DNA from: Chitinophagaceae bacterium
GTDB lineage: Bacteria > Bacteroidota > Bacteroidia > Chitinophagales > Chitinophagaceae
DNA: 64,000 nucleotides
NCBI GenBank assembly: GCA_017307755.1
Contig: JAFKGQ010000012.1
Location: 434,001 to 498,000, forward strand
Direction: 5' to 3'
Shown here: piece after piece, positions 1 through 9,338 of the stretch
How the letters are laid out: each line of letters starts with the position of its first letter
Position numbering within the stretch: position 1 is the first letter of the stretch
Notes under the pieces: generated by a model
The model's input: only the letters and a program-made list of their open reading frames with translations
The model's database searches: none
What the model was told of the DNA's origin: nothing
Translations under genes and position numbers: made by a program

Positions 1-1
1 C

Positions 2-2017
2 TATGCCATGGACCCTACCACGGCGCCTTTCAAAAGCACGGATTCGGTGTATAGGGCCCTTGCCGCCGCCGGCTCTAAAATGAACTTTTCCGCTTTTAAT
101 CCTTATTACAGCCAGCCCAACCGCAGCGCGTTCAACGGCATTGTCAACCCTTCCTTTTATTTTTTGACCAATTTCAATAAGAACGATTTCTTTGGGACAC
201 AGTATAGCACTTATTTGCAGATCATGCCCATAAAGAACCTGGTGATCAAGACCACCGTGGAAGGGTTTGTCAATGTGGGCCAGACCAATGACTATACGCC
301 GAAATATTTTCTGGCTCCCAATTCGGTGAACCTGAACTCGACCCTGTCTTCTTCCACCACGTTATATACGCGGTGGAAGATCACCAATACGGCCAACTAT
401 AAATTTTCCATCGGGGATCATTCCGTCGACATACTGGCGGGTGAAAGCACCGATAAATACACCGTCAAAGGCACCAGTGCCGCCAGGTCGGACACGGCAT
501 CCATCCCCCTGGACATTCCTGGGTTCCAGTATATCCCGGGGGCTACCGGCACCATCACGGGCGGCAGCGGCACCTATCAGCCGGGCGCAAGCTCTACCAC
601 CGCACCCTGGGGGAATATGGTCTCTTACTTCGGGTCCCTCCGGTACAACTATCAACAAAAATATTATCTGGCCGCTACGATGCGGGCGGATGCTTCCTCA
701 CTGGTGAACCCCATCTATCGCTGGGGTTATTTCCCTACCGTCTCCGGCGCCTGGGTGCTCTCGGAAGAGTCCTTCTTTAAAAATATAAAGCCGGGTGTGA
801 TCAATTATCTGAAACTGAGGGCCAGTTGGGGGAAGTCCGGGGGCAATCTGCCTCCTCAGACGGGTGGCTGGCTGACAGTCCTTGGCGCCACCACCTATCC
901 TACGGCCACCGGTGGCGTCATTTCCGGGTTTGCTCCTTCCAATATCGCCAATCCCGCGCTCAAATGGGAGGTGCAGAAGGATTATACCTTTGGACTGGAG
1001 GGTACGCTGCTGAACAACAAGCTGAATTTTACGGCAGAGAAGTTTGTGCGGAATCCCAGCAATCTCCTGCAGCAGATCACGGTGGATTATGTACTGGGCT
1101 ATCCCCAGGGGTATTATCCCACACAGCTGGCCAACATCGCGAAAATGACCACCAATGGATGGGACTTCTCCGTCGGGTATAAGGACAATATCACACGGAA
1201 GCTGCGGTTTGACGTGAACCTTACCGTCAGCCATTCGAAGTCCATCGTGGATGACCTGGGCACGGCGGACCCCGTCATTGGACGGGAAGCCAACGATGTC
1301 ATCTCCACCGGGCGCACCCGTGTGACCAAGGGACATGAGCCCGGCGCCTGGTTTGGCTTTGTCACGGAAGGTGTATTCCAGACCGACGCGGAAGCCGCGG
1401 CCTATGTCAATAAAAATGGCACCAGACTGCAGCCAAAGGCCACGGCGGGCGATCTGAAGTATAAGAACGTCAATGGGGACACCGTCCTGGACAACAAGGA
1501 CCTGACGGACCTGGGCTCACCCTGGCCAAAGTATACGGGCAATCTGACCCTGTCCGTCAGTTATGGACGGCTGGATTTCCGCACTGAATTCTATGGTTCT
1601 TTCGGGGCCAAATATTTCCAGAGCTACCTTCTCAACATGAACCCCACGGGTCACCTCAACTTCAAGTCTGGGCTGGCCGACCAGTTCTGGCATGGTCAGG
1701 GCACCAGCAATAGATTCCCCATCCTGCGCTATCCTGATCAGAATGGGAATTTCAGCAAGATGTCCGACTTCTTCCTTGCCACTTCGAATTTTGTACGATG
1801 CAGTCTGATGCAGGTGGGCTATACTTTCCCCAACTGGATCAAGGGTGTGAATAACCTGCGGTTATATGCTTCTGTGCAGAACCTGTTCACCATCACCAAA
1901 TATCCCGGATTGAACCCTGACCTGCCCTGGTATAATAACGTGACCTATAATGGCGTGGACAATTTCCAGGCGATACCTTCCCGGCTATTCCTGGTGGGTA
2001 TCAATCTTAATTTATAA
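2..2017 (+). CDS. SusC/RagA-family TonB-dependent outer membrane transporter, 3' part only
   Basis: This is the C-terminal part of a TonB-linked glycan importer of the SusC class. The reading frame is already open at the window edge, so the N-terminal plug and any STN domain lie upstream. The first ATG, at position 8, is internal. About 670 residues of beta-barrel sequence are seen, with typical late-barrel features such as a VNGDTVLDNKDLTDLGSP-type calcium-loop motif, a YPGLNPD motif and the ending GINLNL. SusC forms the pore that takes oligosaccharides captured by the partner SusD lipoprotein into the periplasm. The partner follows 25 bases downstream, and glycosidase genes come next, so this is the importer of a polysaccharide utilisation locus. 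Family assignment is firm; the substrate is not readable from this protein. Confidence 0.95.
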   Translation, partial: YAMDPTTAPFKSTDSVYRALAAAGSKMNFSAFNPYYSQPNRSAFNGIVNPSFYFLTNFNKNDFFGTQYSTYLQIMPIKNLVIKTTVEGFVNVGQTNDYTPKYFLAPNSVNLNSTLSSSTTLYTRWKITNTANYKFSIGDHSVDILAGESTDKYTVKGTSAARSDTASIPLDIPGFQYIPGATGTITGGSGTYQPGASSTTAPWGNMVSYFGSLRYNYQQKYYLAATMRADASSLVNPIYRWGYFPTVSGAWVLSEESFFKNIKPGVINYLKLRASWGKSGGNLPPQTGGWLTVLGATTYPTATGGVISGFAPSNIANPALKWEVQKDYTFGLEGTLLNNKLNFTAEKFVRNPSNLLQQITVDYVLGYPQGYYPTQLANIAKMTTNGWDFSVGYKDNITRKLRFDVNLTVSHSKSIVDDLGTADPVIGREANDVISTGRTRVTKGHEPGAWFGFVTEGVFQTDAEAAAYVNKNGTRLQPKATAGDLKYKNVNGDTVLDNKDLTDLGSPWPKYTGNLTLSVSYGRLDFRTEFYGSFGAKYFQSYLLNMNPTGHLNFKSGLADQFWHGQGTSNRFPILRYPDQNGNFSKMSDFFLATSNFVRCSLMQVGYTFPNWIKGVNNLRLYASVQNLFTITKYPGLNPDLPWYNNVTYNGVDNFQAIPSRLFLVGINLNL

Positions 2018-2042
2018 AAACTCTGTTGAAAAAAATATTCAT

Positions 2043-3620
2043 ATGCAACGTAATCTTTTTCTTATAGGAGGTCTGGCTTTGCTGGTGATGACCGGCGGGT
2101 GTCAAAAATCTCTGCTCGAGGTGGACACCACCGGCCAGGTGCAAACCTCTCAATATTTTACCAACCTGGATCAATGTAATACCTCCACACAGGTGGCTTA
2201 TCGCTACATTGATTATGACAGCTGGTGGCAGATATTTAACTGGCGCTATCTGGCAGGCGAAGCTGCCAGCGACAATGCCTGGATCAGCAATACCTATCAA
2301 TCCACCCACGCCACGTATGACGCCGTCGCTCAGTATGTGCTGGATGCGGGGAACGACAGGTGCGAGGGCCAATGGATCATGTTATTCAAAAGCATCGGTA
2401 TTTTCAACAACACCATCGAAGGCATACAGGGCGCACCTATCGATACGGCCAGTAAATCGAAGTTCATTGCCGAACTGAAATTTCTGCGGTCCTGGTGCTA
2501 TTTTGACCTGGTACGTAATTATGGCGGGGTGCCCATCGTGCTAAAAACGTATCCTGCCAATACCCATCTGCCCCGTAATACGGCGACGGAAGTATACGAC
2601 CAGCTGATCAAGGATCTGAAGGAATGTGCTGCCGTACTGCCGCTGAAGTCAGCCTATTCCGCGGCTGATAAGTTCAGGGCCTCTTCCGGCGCCGCTCTGA
2701 CCCTGCTGGCAAAGGTTTATCTGTATAAAGAAGACTGGGCTAATGCGGCGACCACGGCCCAACAGGTCATTAGCATGGGGGACTATCAGTTGGAGACAAG
2801 TTTTGGAACCCTGTGGGATTATAATTATAAAAATGGACAGGAGTCCGTCTTTGAGATCCAATGCGCCTCTTCCAGGAACCCGCCGTTACCTTCCAGCGCG
2901 CAGTATATGATCAATGCCGTCTCCGACGGGGGATGGGGTTATTATGGCGTTACCAGCGATCTGGAAAACGCCTATATAGCCGCGGGGGACAGCATCCGGA
3001 TGGTATGGACCATCAACCGTCAGGGAAAGCCGGTGGCCGGAGATCCGAATAACAACAACTTTAATGGCGGGGGTTATCCTGCCAATCAATCCAAGTCGGG
3101 GAGATTCTCCCGGAAATGGTATGTACCCAAGGCGCAGCGGCCGGCCAATGGTCTTTATTCCCGTAACGATATCATCCTGCGATTTGCCGACGTGCTGCTT
3201 ATCCATGCGGAAGCTTGCGCCATGCAGAATAAGACCGCTGATGCGCTGACCTCTCTTAAAAAGATCCGGGACAGGGTCAACCTTACGACGGATATGTCCC
3301 TCACAGGCTGGGACCTGATAGGCGCGGTGCGGGCGGAAAGAAGGCTGGAGACGGCTTTTGAAGGGGATAGGCTCTATGATATCCGCCGGTGGAAGGACCA
3401 GAACGGCAAACCCGTCATCAGCAGCATCCTGGGTCCCAACGGGAGCTTTGTAAAATATAATACGCAGACCAGTACGGATTATTATGAGACAAATAATACG
3501 CTGGAACCACAGAATAAAGGTATTCGTTTTGATCCGGCGATCCATTTGCTGTGGCCTATACCTAACAGTGAGATTGTGGCTTCGGGCGGGGTCATAAAAC
3601 AAAATCCGGGGTACAATTAA
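2043..3620 (+). CDS. SusD/RagB-family surface glycan-binding lipoprotein
   Basis: This is a SusD-like lipoprotein that caps the SusC pore and binds glycan at the cell surface. The frame is open from 1950, inside susC, but the ATG at 2043 gives a clear lipoprotein leader with the lipobox ending TGGC, Cys20 as lipidation site, giving 525 residues, the usual SusD length. An N-terminal SusD-like helical (TPR-like) domain lies around residues 70-220, with the motif AELKFLRSWCYFDLVRNYGGVPIV split across it. The C-terminal RagB/SusD domain holds FADVLLIHAEA, IRAERRLE-type and LWPIPNSEI motifs near the end. It is co-transcribed with the susC fragment upstream and the GH30 gene 13 bases downstream. 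Its assignment is firm; ligand specificity is unknown. Confidence 0.95.
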   Translation: MQRNLFLIGGLALLVMTGGCQKSLLEVDTTGQVQTSQYFTNLDQCNTSTQVAYRYIDYDSWWQIFNWRYLAGEAASDNAWISNTYQSTHATYDAVAQYVLDAGNDRCEGQWIMLFKSIGIFNNTIEGIQGAPIDTASKSKFIAELKFLRSWCYFDLVRNYGGVPIVLKTYPANTHLPRNTATEVYDQLIKDLKECAAVLPLKSAYSAADKFRASSGAALTLLAKVYLYKEDWANAATTAQQVISMGDYQLETSFGTLWDYNYKNGQESVFEIQCASSRNPPLPSSAQYMINAVSDGGWGYYGVTSDLENAYIAAGDSIRMVWTINRQGKPVAGDPNNNNFNGGGYPANQSKSGRFSRKWYVPKAQRPANGLYSRNDIILRFADVLLIHAEACAMQNKTADALTSLKKIRDRVNLTTDMSLTGWDLIGAVRAERRLETAFEGDRLYDIRRWKDQNGKPVISSILGPNGSFVKYNTQTSTDYYETNNTLEPQNKGIRFDPAIHLLWPIPNSEIVASGGVIKQNPGYN

Positions 3621-3633
3621 AATCATTTTTTCA

Positions 3634-5283
3634 ATGAAGAATATGCGTTTTTTTATCTTTACCGTCCTGTCCCTGCCTGCCGCCGTACTGGTGGGCGAAT
3701 GTAAAAAGTCCGATGGGGCGCTGCCGCCACCCGACAACGGCAAAAGCTGTTTTTACAATGGGGTGGACACTTGTAATAAAGCACAGGGAAAGCTTACGCT
3801 TACCGTGGACCTGAGCAAGACACAACAGACCATCCACAGTTGGGGAGCATCCGATGGGTGGACCTGTAAGTTCATCGGTAAATGGGCCGATCTCAATAAA
3901 AAAAATAAGATTGCCGATCTGCTGTTTAGCGTGGATACTTTGGCGGATGGAACGCCCAAGGGCATTGGCCTTTCCCTCTGGCGGATGAATATCGGCGCCG
4001 GCAGCTTTGAACAGGGTGATACCAGTCAGATCACTACTGACTGGCGGCGTGAGGAGTGTTTTCTTGGTTCGGACGGCGTCTATAATTGGGACAAAGAGGC
4101 CGGCGGTCAATGGTTCCTCCAGGCTGCCCGTCAGCGGGGGGTGAAGTACAGTCTTGGTTTTGCGCTCTCCCCGCCCGTATGGATGACGAGGAACGGACGG
4201 GCTTTTAATACCTCTGGAACCACCAGCTTTAATATCGCGGACGGCAGGATGGGCGATTATGCAGATTTCCTGGCGCAGGTGGCTGCGCATCTGCAGCTGG
4301 ACTATATCAGTCCTGTCAACGAGCCGCAATGGACCTGGGGGACGGCGGGTACGTCTGCTTCCCAGGAAGGGAGCCAGGCCCAGAATTCAGAGATCGCGGA
4401 CATGGTGAAGGCTCTCTCCGGCAAATTATCTACGCTGGCGCCGGCCTCCAGGGTTGTTGTGGGGGAAGCCGGGCAATGGGATTTTCTCTACGGGAGGAAT
4501 AATGATGGAAGAGGGGATCAGATCAATCAATTCTTTAGCGCTTCTTCGAGCAACTATATCGGGAATCTCTCCAATACCTTACATACCATTTCCGCCCATA
4601 GCTATTATACTACCTGTCCCGACGACAATATGGTCAGCATCCGGCAGCAGACGGCCGCCAGGATCAAACAGGTGGACCCCTCTCTGGAAGCATGGCAATC
4701 GGAGTTTGGCATCCTGGGGAATATTTGCAATATCTACAACGGAAGCCCCCGTACCACCAACATCGACTATGGGCTTTATGTGGCCAAGACTATTCATCAT
4801 GATCTTACGATCGCCGGTGTCACTTCCTGGCAATGGTGGCTGGCTGTCAGTCCGTACAATTACAGCGATGGACTGGTGTATATCAACGATCCTTCCGGGA
4901 ACATTAATGTAGACAATTGCAAACAGGACGGCACTGTGCTGGACTCCAAACAGCTGTGGTCGCTGGGCAATTATTCCAGGTTTGTCCGTCCGGGCATGAA
5001 GAGAGTATCGGCCGCTATCCAGGGGCTGGACAATCCTGTGACGGCTGCGGGATCGCTGATGGTTTCCGCCTACAAGGACGAGACGGCCAAAAAGCTCGTC
5101 ATGGTAGTGGTGAATGTCACTACCCAGCCGGCAACCTTGCAGTTGTCGGGTGTGAACGGGGTGACCAGGCTGGACCAATATCTCACGGACAATAACAATA
5201 GCCTGAAGCGGTCACAGACATCCCCGGGAAGTATTGTCATTGCCCCCAAGGCGATTGTAACTTTGACAGGAACCTATCAGTAA
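3634..5283 (+). CDS. GH30 glycosidase, endo-beta-1,6-galactanase-like
   Basis: This is a 549-residue glycoside hydrolase of family 30 (Glyco_hydr_30_2 type). The N-terminal part has the QTIHSWGASDGW signature of the family and the stretch LSLWRMNIGAGS. The catalytic acid/base is probably Glu230 in VNEPQW and the nucleophile Glu357 in WQSEFG. A beta-sandwich domain fills the last 100 residues. The overall sequence is closest in my recognition to fungal and bacterial endo-beta-1,6-galactanases, which cut the side chains of arabinogalactan. Other GH30 specificities (glucanase, xylanase) cannot be excluded. The leader ends in LVGECKK, a poor lipobox because Glu precedes the Cys, so it is either a lipoprotein with a weak site or a secreted protein. 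It sits in the operon between susD and an SGNH hydrolase, with a start 13 bases after susD. Confidence 0.85.
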   Translation: MKNMRFFIFTVLSLPAAVLVGECKKSDGALPPPDNGKSCFYNGVDTCNKAQGKLTLTVDLSKTQQTIHSWGASDGWTCKFIGKWADLNKKNKIADLLFSVDTLADGTPKGIGLSLWRMNIGAGSFEQGDTSQITTDWRREECFLGSDGVYNWDKEAGGQWFLQAARQRGVKYSLGFALSPPVWMTRNGRAFNTSGTTSFNIADGRMGDYADFLAQVAAHLQLDYISPVNEPQWTWGTAGTSASQEGSQAQNSEIADMVKALSGKLSTLAPASRVVVGEAGQWDFLYGRNNDGRGDQINQFFSASSSNYIGNLSNTLHTISAHSYYTTCPDDNMVSIRQQTAARIKQVDPSLEAWQSEFGILGNICNIYNGSPRTTNIDYGLYVAKTIHHDLTIAGVTSWQWWLAVSPYNYSDGLVYINDPSGNINVDNCKQDGTVLDSKQLWSLGNYSRFVRPGMKRVSAAIQGLDNPVTAAGSLMVSAYKDETAKKLVMVVVNVTTQPATLQLSGVNGVTRLDQYLTDNNNSLKRSQTSPGSIVIAPKAIVTLTGTYQ

Positions 5284-5284
5284 A

Positions 5285-6004
5285 ATGAATTATACAAGAT
5301 CTGTTTTTTTAGTATGGCTGGTCTGCTCATGTATCGGGGTTGTTGCGCAACCGGCCCATGCGGACACTGCCGGGTATCTCCGGGATATCAGGATCGAGCT
5401 GCAAAAGAAATGGCCGGCAAACAGGACCATCAACCTGGTGTTCCATGGACACTCCGTTCCGGCCGGCTATGGCAGGACACCAGAGGTCAACATATTTGAC
5501 AGCTATCCCTACCAGGTGTTGCGGAGATTGAAACAGTTATACCCTTATGCGGTGATCAATGTTATCGTCACCGCCATCGGAGGTGAGAACTCGACACAGG
5601 GTGCGCAGCGGTTTGAAAAAGAGGTACTGATCCACAGACCCGACGTCCTGTTCATCGACTATGCGTTAAACGACAGAAAAATAGGACTGCAAAAGGCGAA
5701 GGAGAATATGGAAGATATGATCCATAAGGCCTTACAGCAGAACATCCCCGTGATCCTGCTTACCCCTTCCGCCGATGTCAATGTTCCCCTGTTGCAGGCT
5801 CATAATGAGCTTGAGCAATTCGCAGACCAGATCAGGCAACTGGCGGCGAAGTATGGCGTCGGTCTTGCCGACAGCTACAGCATGTTCAGACAAGTAGAAG
5901 AGAAAGGGGAGGACATACACGTCTACATGGCGCAGTCCAACCATCCCAACGCAATGGGGCACGCGCTGATAGCTGCGGAGATCATGCGTTATTTTCAACC
6001 ATAA
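5285..6004 (+). CDS. SGNH/GDSL-type hydrolase, probable carbohydrate esterase
   Basis: This 239-residue secreted protein has a signal peptide ending near AQPAHA. The SGNH fold is visible: the nucleophile Ser57 in GHSVPAGYG, a Gly in AIGGENS, an Asn in YALNDRK, and His220 in SNHPNAMGH. In most members an Asp stands three residues before the catalytic His; here that position is Gln217, so the acid of the triad is missing or supplied elsewhere. Enzymes of this class in utilisation loci usually remove acetyl groups from glycans. The gene starts one base after the GH30 stop codon, so it is in the same operon. Activity and substrate are inferred from fold and context only. Confidence 0.82.
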   Translation: MNYTRSVFLVWLVCSCIGVVAQPAHADTAGYLRDIRIELQKKWPANRTINLVFHGHSVPAGYGRTPEVNIFDSYPYQVLRRLKQLYPYAVINVIVTAIGGENSTQGAQRFEKEVLIHRPDVLFIDYALNDRKIGLQKAKENMEDMIHKALQQNIPVILLTPSADVNVPLLQAHNELEQFADQIRQLAAKYGVGLADSYSMFRQVEEKGEDIHVYMAQSNHPNAMGHALIAAEIMRYFQP

Positions 6005-6017
6005 AAAGAGTGTTTCT

Positions 6018-9000
6018 ATGAGTGATTTATCAGTACGTGTGTGGGAGGAGAAGGTTGTTATCCCTACCTACCACACCGGTGCTCCGGACAAGAACCCTAT
6101 GTTTTTCGAAAAGCGTGTTTACCAGGGCAGCAGCGGGGGCGTATATCCTCTCCCGGTGATAGAAAAGATCCACGATGAAAAGACGGATGCGGCGTATACA
6201 GGGCTTTTTTTGGAGAACGCCTATCTTAAGATCATGATCCTGCCGGAATTGGGAGGAAGGGTGCAAATGGCATATGATAAGATCGGGCAGCGTCATTTTA
6301 TCTATTACAACCAGGTGATCAAACCCGCGCTGGTGGGGCTGTGTGGACCCTGGATCTCCGGCGGTATCGAGTTCAACTGGCCTCAGCATCACCGGCCAAG
6401 CACCTTTTCTCCCGTGGACCATTCAATAGAGGAGCATGCGGACGGCAGTGCGACAGTATGGATAAATGAAATAGAGCGCATGACCCACACCAGGAGCCTG
6501 ACGGGTTTTACCCTACGTCCGGGAAAAGCTTACCTGGAGATCAGGGCCAGACTCTACAATGGGACGCCCCTGCCACAGACATTTTTATGGTGGGCCAATC
6601 CTGCCGTCAAGGTCAACGCAGATTATCAGTCTGTATTTCCGCCGGATGTGCACGCGGTGTTTGATCACGGCAAGCGGGATGTGTCTTCTTTTCCCATTGC
6701 CACCGGCACGTACTATAAAGTAGATTATTCACCAGGCACGGATATCAGCCGGTACAAGAACATCCCCGTGCCAACTTCTTATATGGCCATCCGTAGCGAA
6801 TACGATTTTATGGGTGGTTATGAGCATGATGCAAAAGCCGGTGTATTGCATGTGGCGGATCACCGGATCTCACCCGGCAAAAAGCAGTGGACCTGGGGGC
6901 ACAGTGATTTTGGTCAGGCATGGGACAGGAACCTTACGGATGAGGACGGCCCTTATATCGAGCTGATGACAGGAGTGTTTACGGACAACCAGCCCGACTT
7001 CACCTGGCTGATGCCGTATGAAGAGAAATCGTTCGTACAGTATTTTCTGCCTTACCGGGAGCTGGGTATGGTAAAGAATGCGACAAAGGATATATTGGTA
7101 GGTGTGGAAGATAGGGGAGAGGAGTGGTTGGTAAAGGTGTTTGCGACTTCGGCGAGGACGAGGGTATCTATCCGGCTCCTCCGCGGCGACGATCTTCTGG
7201 CCCGGCAGACGTTCGACATCTCACCCGAGCACATTTTTTCACAGACTTTCCCCGCCGGCACGGCCATTCTTATCGTCGATGAGAAAGGAAGGGAGCTGTT
7301 GCGGTATGAACCTGCCAACAATAAGGGAGAGGATCATCCCCAACCGGCAAAGGCTGCCTTGCCCCCCGAAATGGTGGAGAATAACGAGCAGCTGTATCTC
7401 ATGGGGCTTCACCTGGAACAGTACCGTCATGCTACTTACAGTCCGCTGCCTTACTACCGGGAAGCGCTCCGGCGGGACCCGGGAGATATAAGAAATAACA
7501 ATGCCATGGGATTATGGTATATGCGCAGGGGACAGTTTAAAAAAGCCGAGCCCTTTTTCCGCAGGGCCATTGTCACATTGACCCAGCGCAATCCGAATCC
7601 TTATGACGGCGAGCCCTACTACAACCTGGGGCTTTGTCTGCAATGGCAGCACCGGCCGGCAGAAGCATATGACGCCTTGTATAAAGCATGCTGGAACAAT
7701 GCCTGGCAGGACAGCGCTTATCTTTCGCTGGCCAGGATAGATATGGCGCGGGGCGATTGGGAAAAGGCGTTGGAACATGTCGGTCGGGGGCTGGAGAGGA
7801 ATACCCGCAATGCCAAGGCATGGGCCTTGAAGGCGATGATCCTTAGAAAATCGGAGCAATACGCGCCTGCGTTGGCGCTTTGCTCTTCCGTACTGTCAAC
7901 GGATGAGTTCAACCTGTCACTGTATTTCGAACAGTACCTGGTCCGTGAAATATTGGGAGAGGTGCAGGCTGCTGAAGAGAGTCTGCGACGATTGAGACGG
8001 CTGGCGAGAGGCGAGGTGCAGAACTACATCGAATATGCATTGGACTATGCCGCCGCGGGCTTGTACGAGGAAGCCATCGAGCTTATGTGGTTGTATCTTA
8101 CGGACAACGAAAACACGGCATATCCTATGGCCTGGTATTACCTTGCATGGTGGCATCACCGTTGCGGCGACGAGGAGGCTGCGAGCGACTGTCTGGAGAA
8201 AGGGGCACTCGCCGACACGGGTACCTGCTTTCCCGACAGGCTGGAGGATATCGCCGTATTACATTTTGCCGGAGGGGCGGGGCGTAAGGATGCGCGGGCC
8301 CCTTATTATCTCGGGAACCTATGGTATGCCAAGCGGCAGTATGATGCGGCCATCGAGGAGTGGGAACTGTCGGCGGCAAGGGACCCCGGGTTCCCAACGG
8401 TGTTCCGCAACCTGGGTATTGCTTATTACAATAAAAGAGGGGATGCGGAAAAGGCCTTTCAGCTGTATGCAAAAGCGTTTTCCCTGGATGTTATGGATGC
8501 CCGTGTACTGATGGAGCTGGATCAGTTGTCGCGAAGGTTGAACAGGGACCCCGCGGCCCGGCTCGACATGCTCGATCAGCACTTGTCTACGGTGATGCAA
8601 CGGGACGATCTTTATCTCGAGCGCGCAGCCTTGTATAACTTCCTGGGCAGGTATGACGCAGCTTTTGACATGATCATGGGCCGGAAGTTCCATCCCTGGG
8701 AAGGCGGGGAAGGGAAGGTGTCCGGGCAGTATGTGTTTAGTCTGGTGGAGATGGCTAAACAGCACATTCGCCATGGGGGCTGGCAAAAAGCCGTCGGGTT
8801 ATTGGAACAGGCGCGGGTATATCCTCATAATTTAGGAGAGGGGAAATTATTCGGGGCCCTGGAAAACGATATTTATTATTGGTTGGGTATTGCCTTGGAA
8901 GGACAGTCCTCTGTATTGGAGGCGGAAGTTTGTTTCAAACGGGCTACGGAGGGGAATTCCCAGCCTTCGGCGGCGATGTTCTACAACGATCAGCAGCCGG

Positions 9001-9338
9001 ATAAAATATTCTACCAGGGGCTTGCATGGGAGAAACTGGGAGATCGACAGGAGGCGAACCGTATCTTTACCGGTCTTATCGAATACGGGCATGAGCATAT
9101 GAACGATGATATCCGCATCGACTATTTTGCGGTGTCTCTTCCCGACCTGCTGATCTTTGAGGATGACGGGAAGGCCCGTCATCATGCGCATTGTCATTAT
9201 ATGATAGGACTGGGGCATCTGGGTCTGGGGAATAAAGAGGAGGCTGCCGTCTGTCTGGAAAAAGTGCTGACATTTGACAATATGCATTTTGGCGCCAGGA
9301 TACATTTGAATATGGTAGTTCAATACGATAAAGTATGA
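6018..9338 (+). CDS. DUF5107 (mutarotase-like) protein with long TPR array
   Basis: This 1106-residue protein has no obvious signal peptide and is probably cytoplasmic. Residues about 30-330 form a DUF5107 domain, related in fold to galactose mutarotases, with the motif ILPELGGRVQMAYD near residue 75 and ELMTGVFTDNQPDF near residue 320. From about residue 450 to the end there are repeated TPR-like helical pairs, for example YYNLGLCLQWQ, FRNLGIAYYNKRG and YWLGIALEGQ. DUF5107-TPR proteins recur in Bacteroidota utilisation loci, but I know of no firm function; sugar binding or epimerisation is inference from the fold. It begins 13 bases after the SGNH gene, and its stop overlaps the next start by four bases (ATGA), pointing to translational coupling with the GH2-GH88-PL8 protein. 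Confidence 0.85.
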   Translation: MSDLSVRVWEEKVVIPTYHTGAPDKNPMFFEKRVYQGSSGGVYPLPVIEKIHDEKTDAAYTGLFLENAYLKIMILPELGGRVQMAYDKIGQRHFIYYNQVIKPALVGLCGPWISGGIEFNWPQHHRPSTFSPVDHSIEEHADGSATVWINEIERMTHTRSLTGFTLRPGKAYLEIRARLYNGTPLPQTFLWWANPAVKVNADYQSVFPPDVHAVFDHGKRDVSSFPIATGTYYKVDYSPGTDISRYKNIPVPTSYMAIRSEYDFMGGYEHDAKAGVLHVADHRISPGKKQWTWGHSDFGQAWDRNLTDEDGPYIELMTGVFTDNQPDFTWLMPYEEKSFVQYFLPYRELGMVKNATKDILVGVEDRGEEWLVKVFATSARTRVSIRLLRGDDLLARQTFDISPEHIFSQTFPAGTAILIVDEKGRELLRYEPANNKGEDHPQPAKAALPPEMVENNEQLYLMGLHLEQYRHATYSPLPYYREALRRDPGDIRNNNAMGLWYMRRGQFKKAEPFFRRAIVTLTQRNPNPYDGEPYYNLGLCLQWQHRPAEAYDALYKACWNNAWQDSAYLSLARIDMARGDWEKALEHVGRGLERNTRNAKAWALKAMILRKSEQYAPALALCSSVLSTDEFNLSLYFEQYLVREILGEVQAAEESLRRLRRLARGEVQNYIEYALDYAAAGLYEEAIELMWLYLTDNENTAYPMAWYYLAWWHHRCGDEEAASDCLEKGALADTGTCFPDRLEDIAVLHFAGGAGRKDARAPYYLGNLWYAKRQYDAAIEEWELSAARDPGFPTVFRNLGIAYYNKRGDAEKAFQLYAKAFSLDVMDARVLMELDQLSRRLNRDPAARLDMLDQHLSTVMQRDDLYLERAALYNFLGRYDAAFDMIMGRKFHPWEGGEGKVSGQYVFSLVEMAKQHIRHGGWQKAVGLLEQARVYPHNLGEGKLFGALENDIYYWLGIALEGQSSVLEAEVCFKRATEGNSQPSAAMFYNDQQPDKIFYQGLAWEKLGDRQEANRIFTGLIEYGHEHMNDDIRIDYFAVSLPDLLIFEDDGKARHHAHCHYMIGLGHLGLGNKEEAAVCLEKVLTFDNMHFGARIHLNMVVQYDKV

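Noticed and set aside
698..1336. 212-residue open frame on the minus strand inside susC
   Set aside because: It lies wholly inside a clear SusC coding frame, has no recognisable motif, and its composition is that of an antisense shadow.
2886..3743. 285-residue minus-strand open frame across susD and the GH30 start
   Set aside because: It is antisense to two well-supported genes and lacks any domain sign or start context.
3631..4329. 232-residue minus-strand open frame inside the GH30 gene
   Set aside because: The GH30 frame has catalytic motifs in this stretch; the antisense frame has none.
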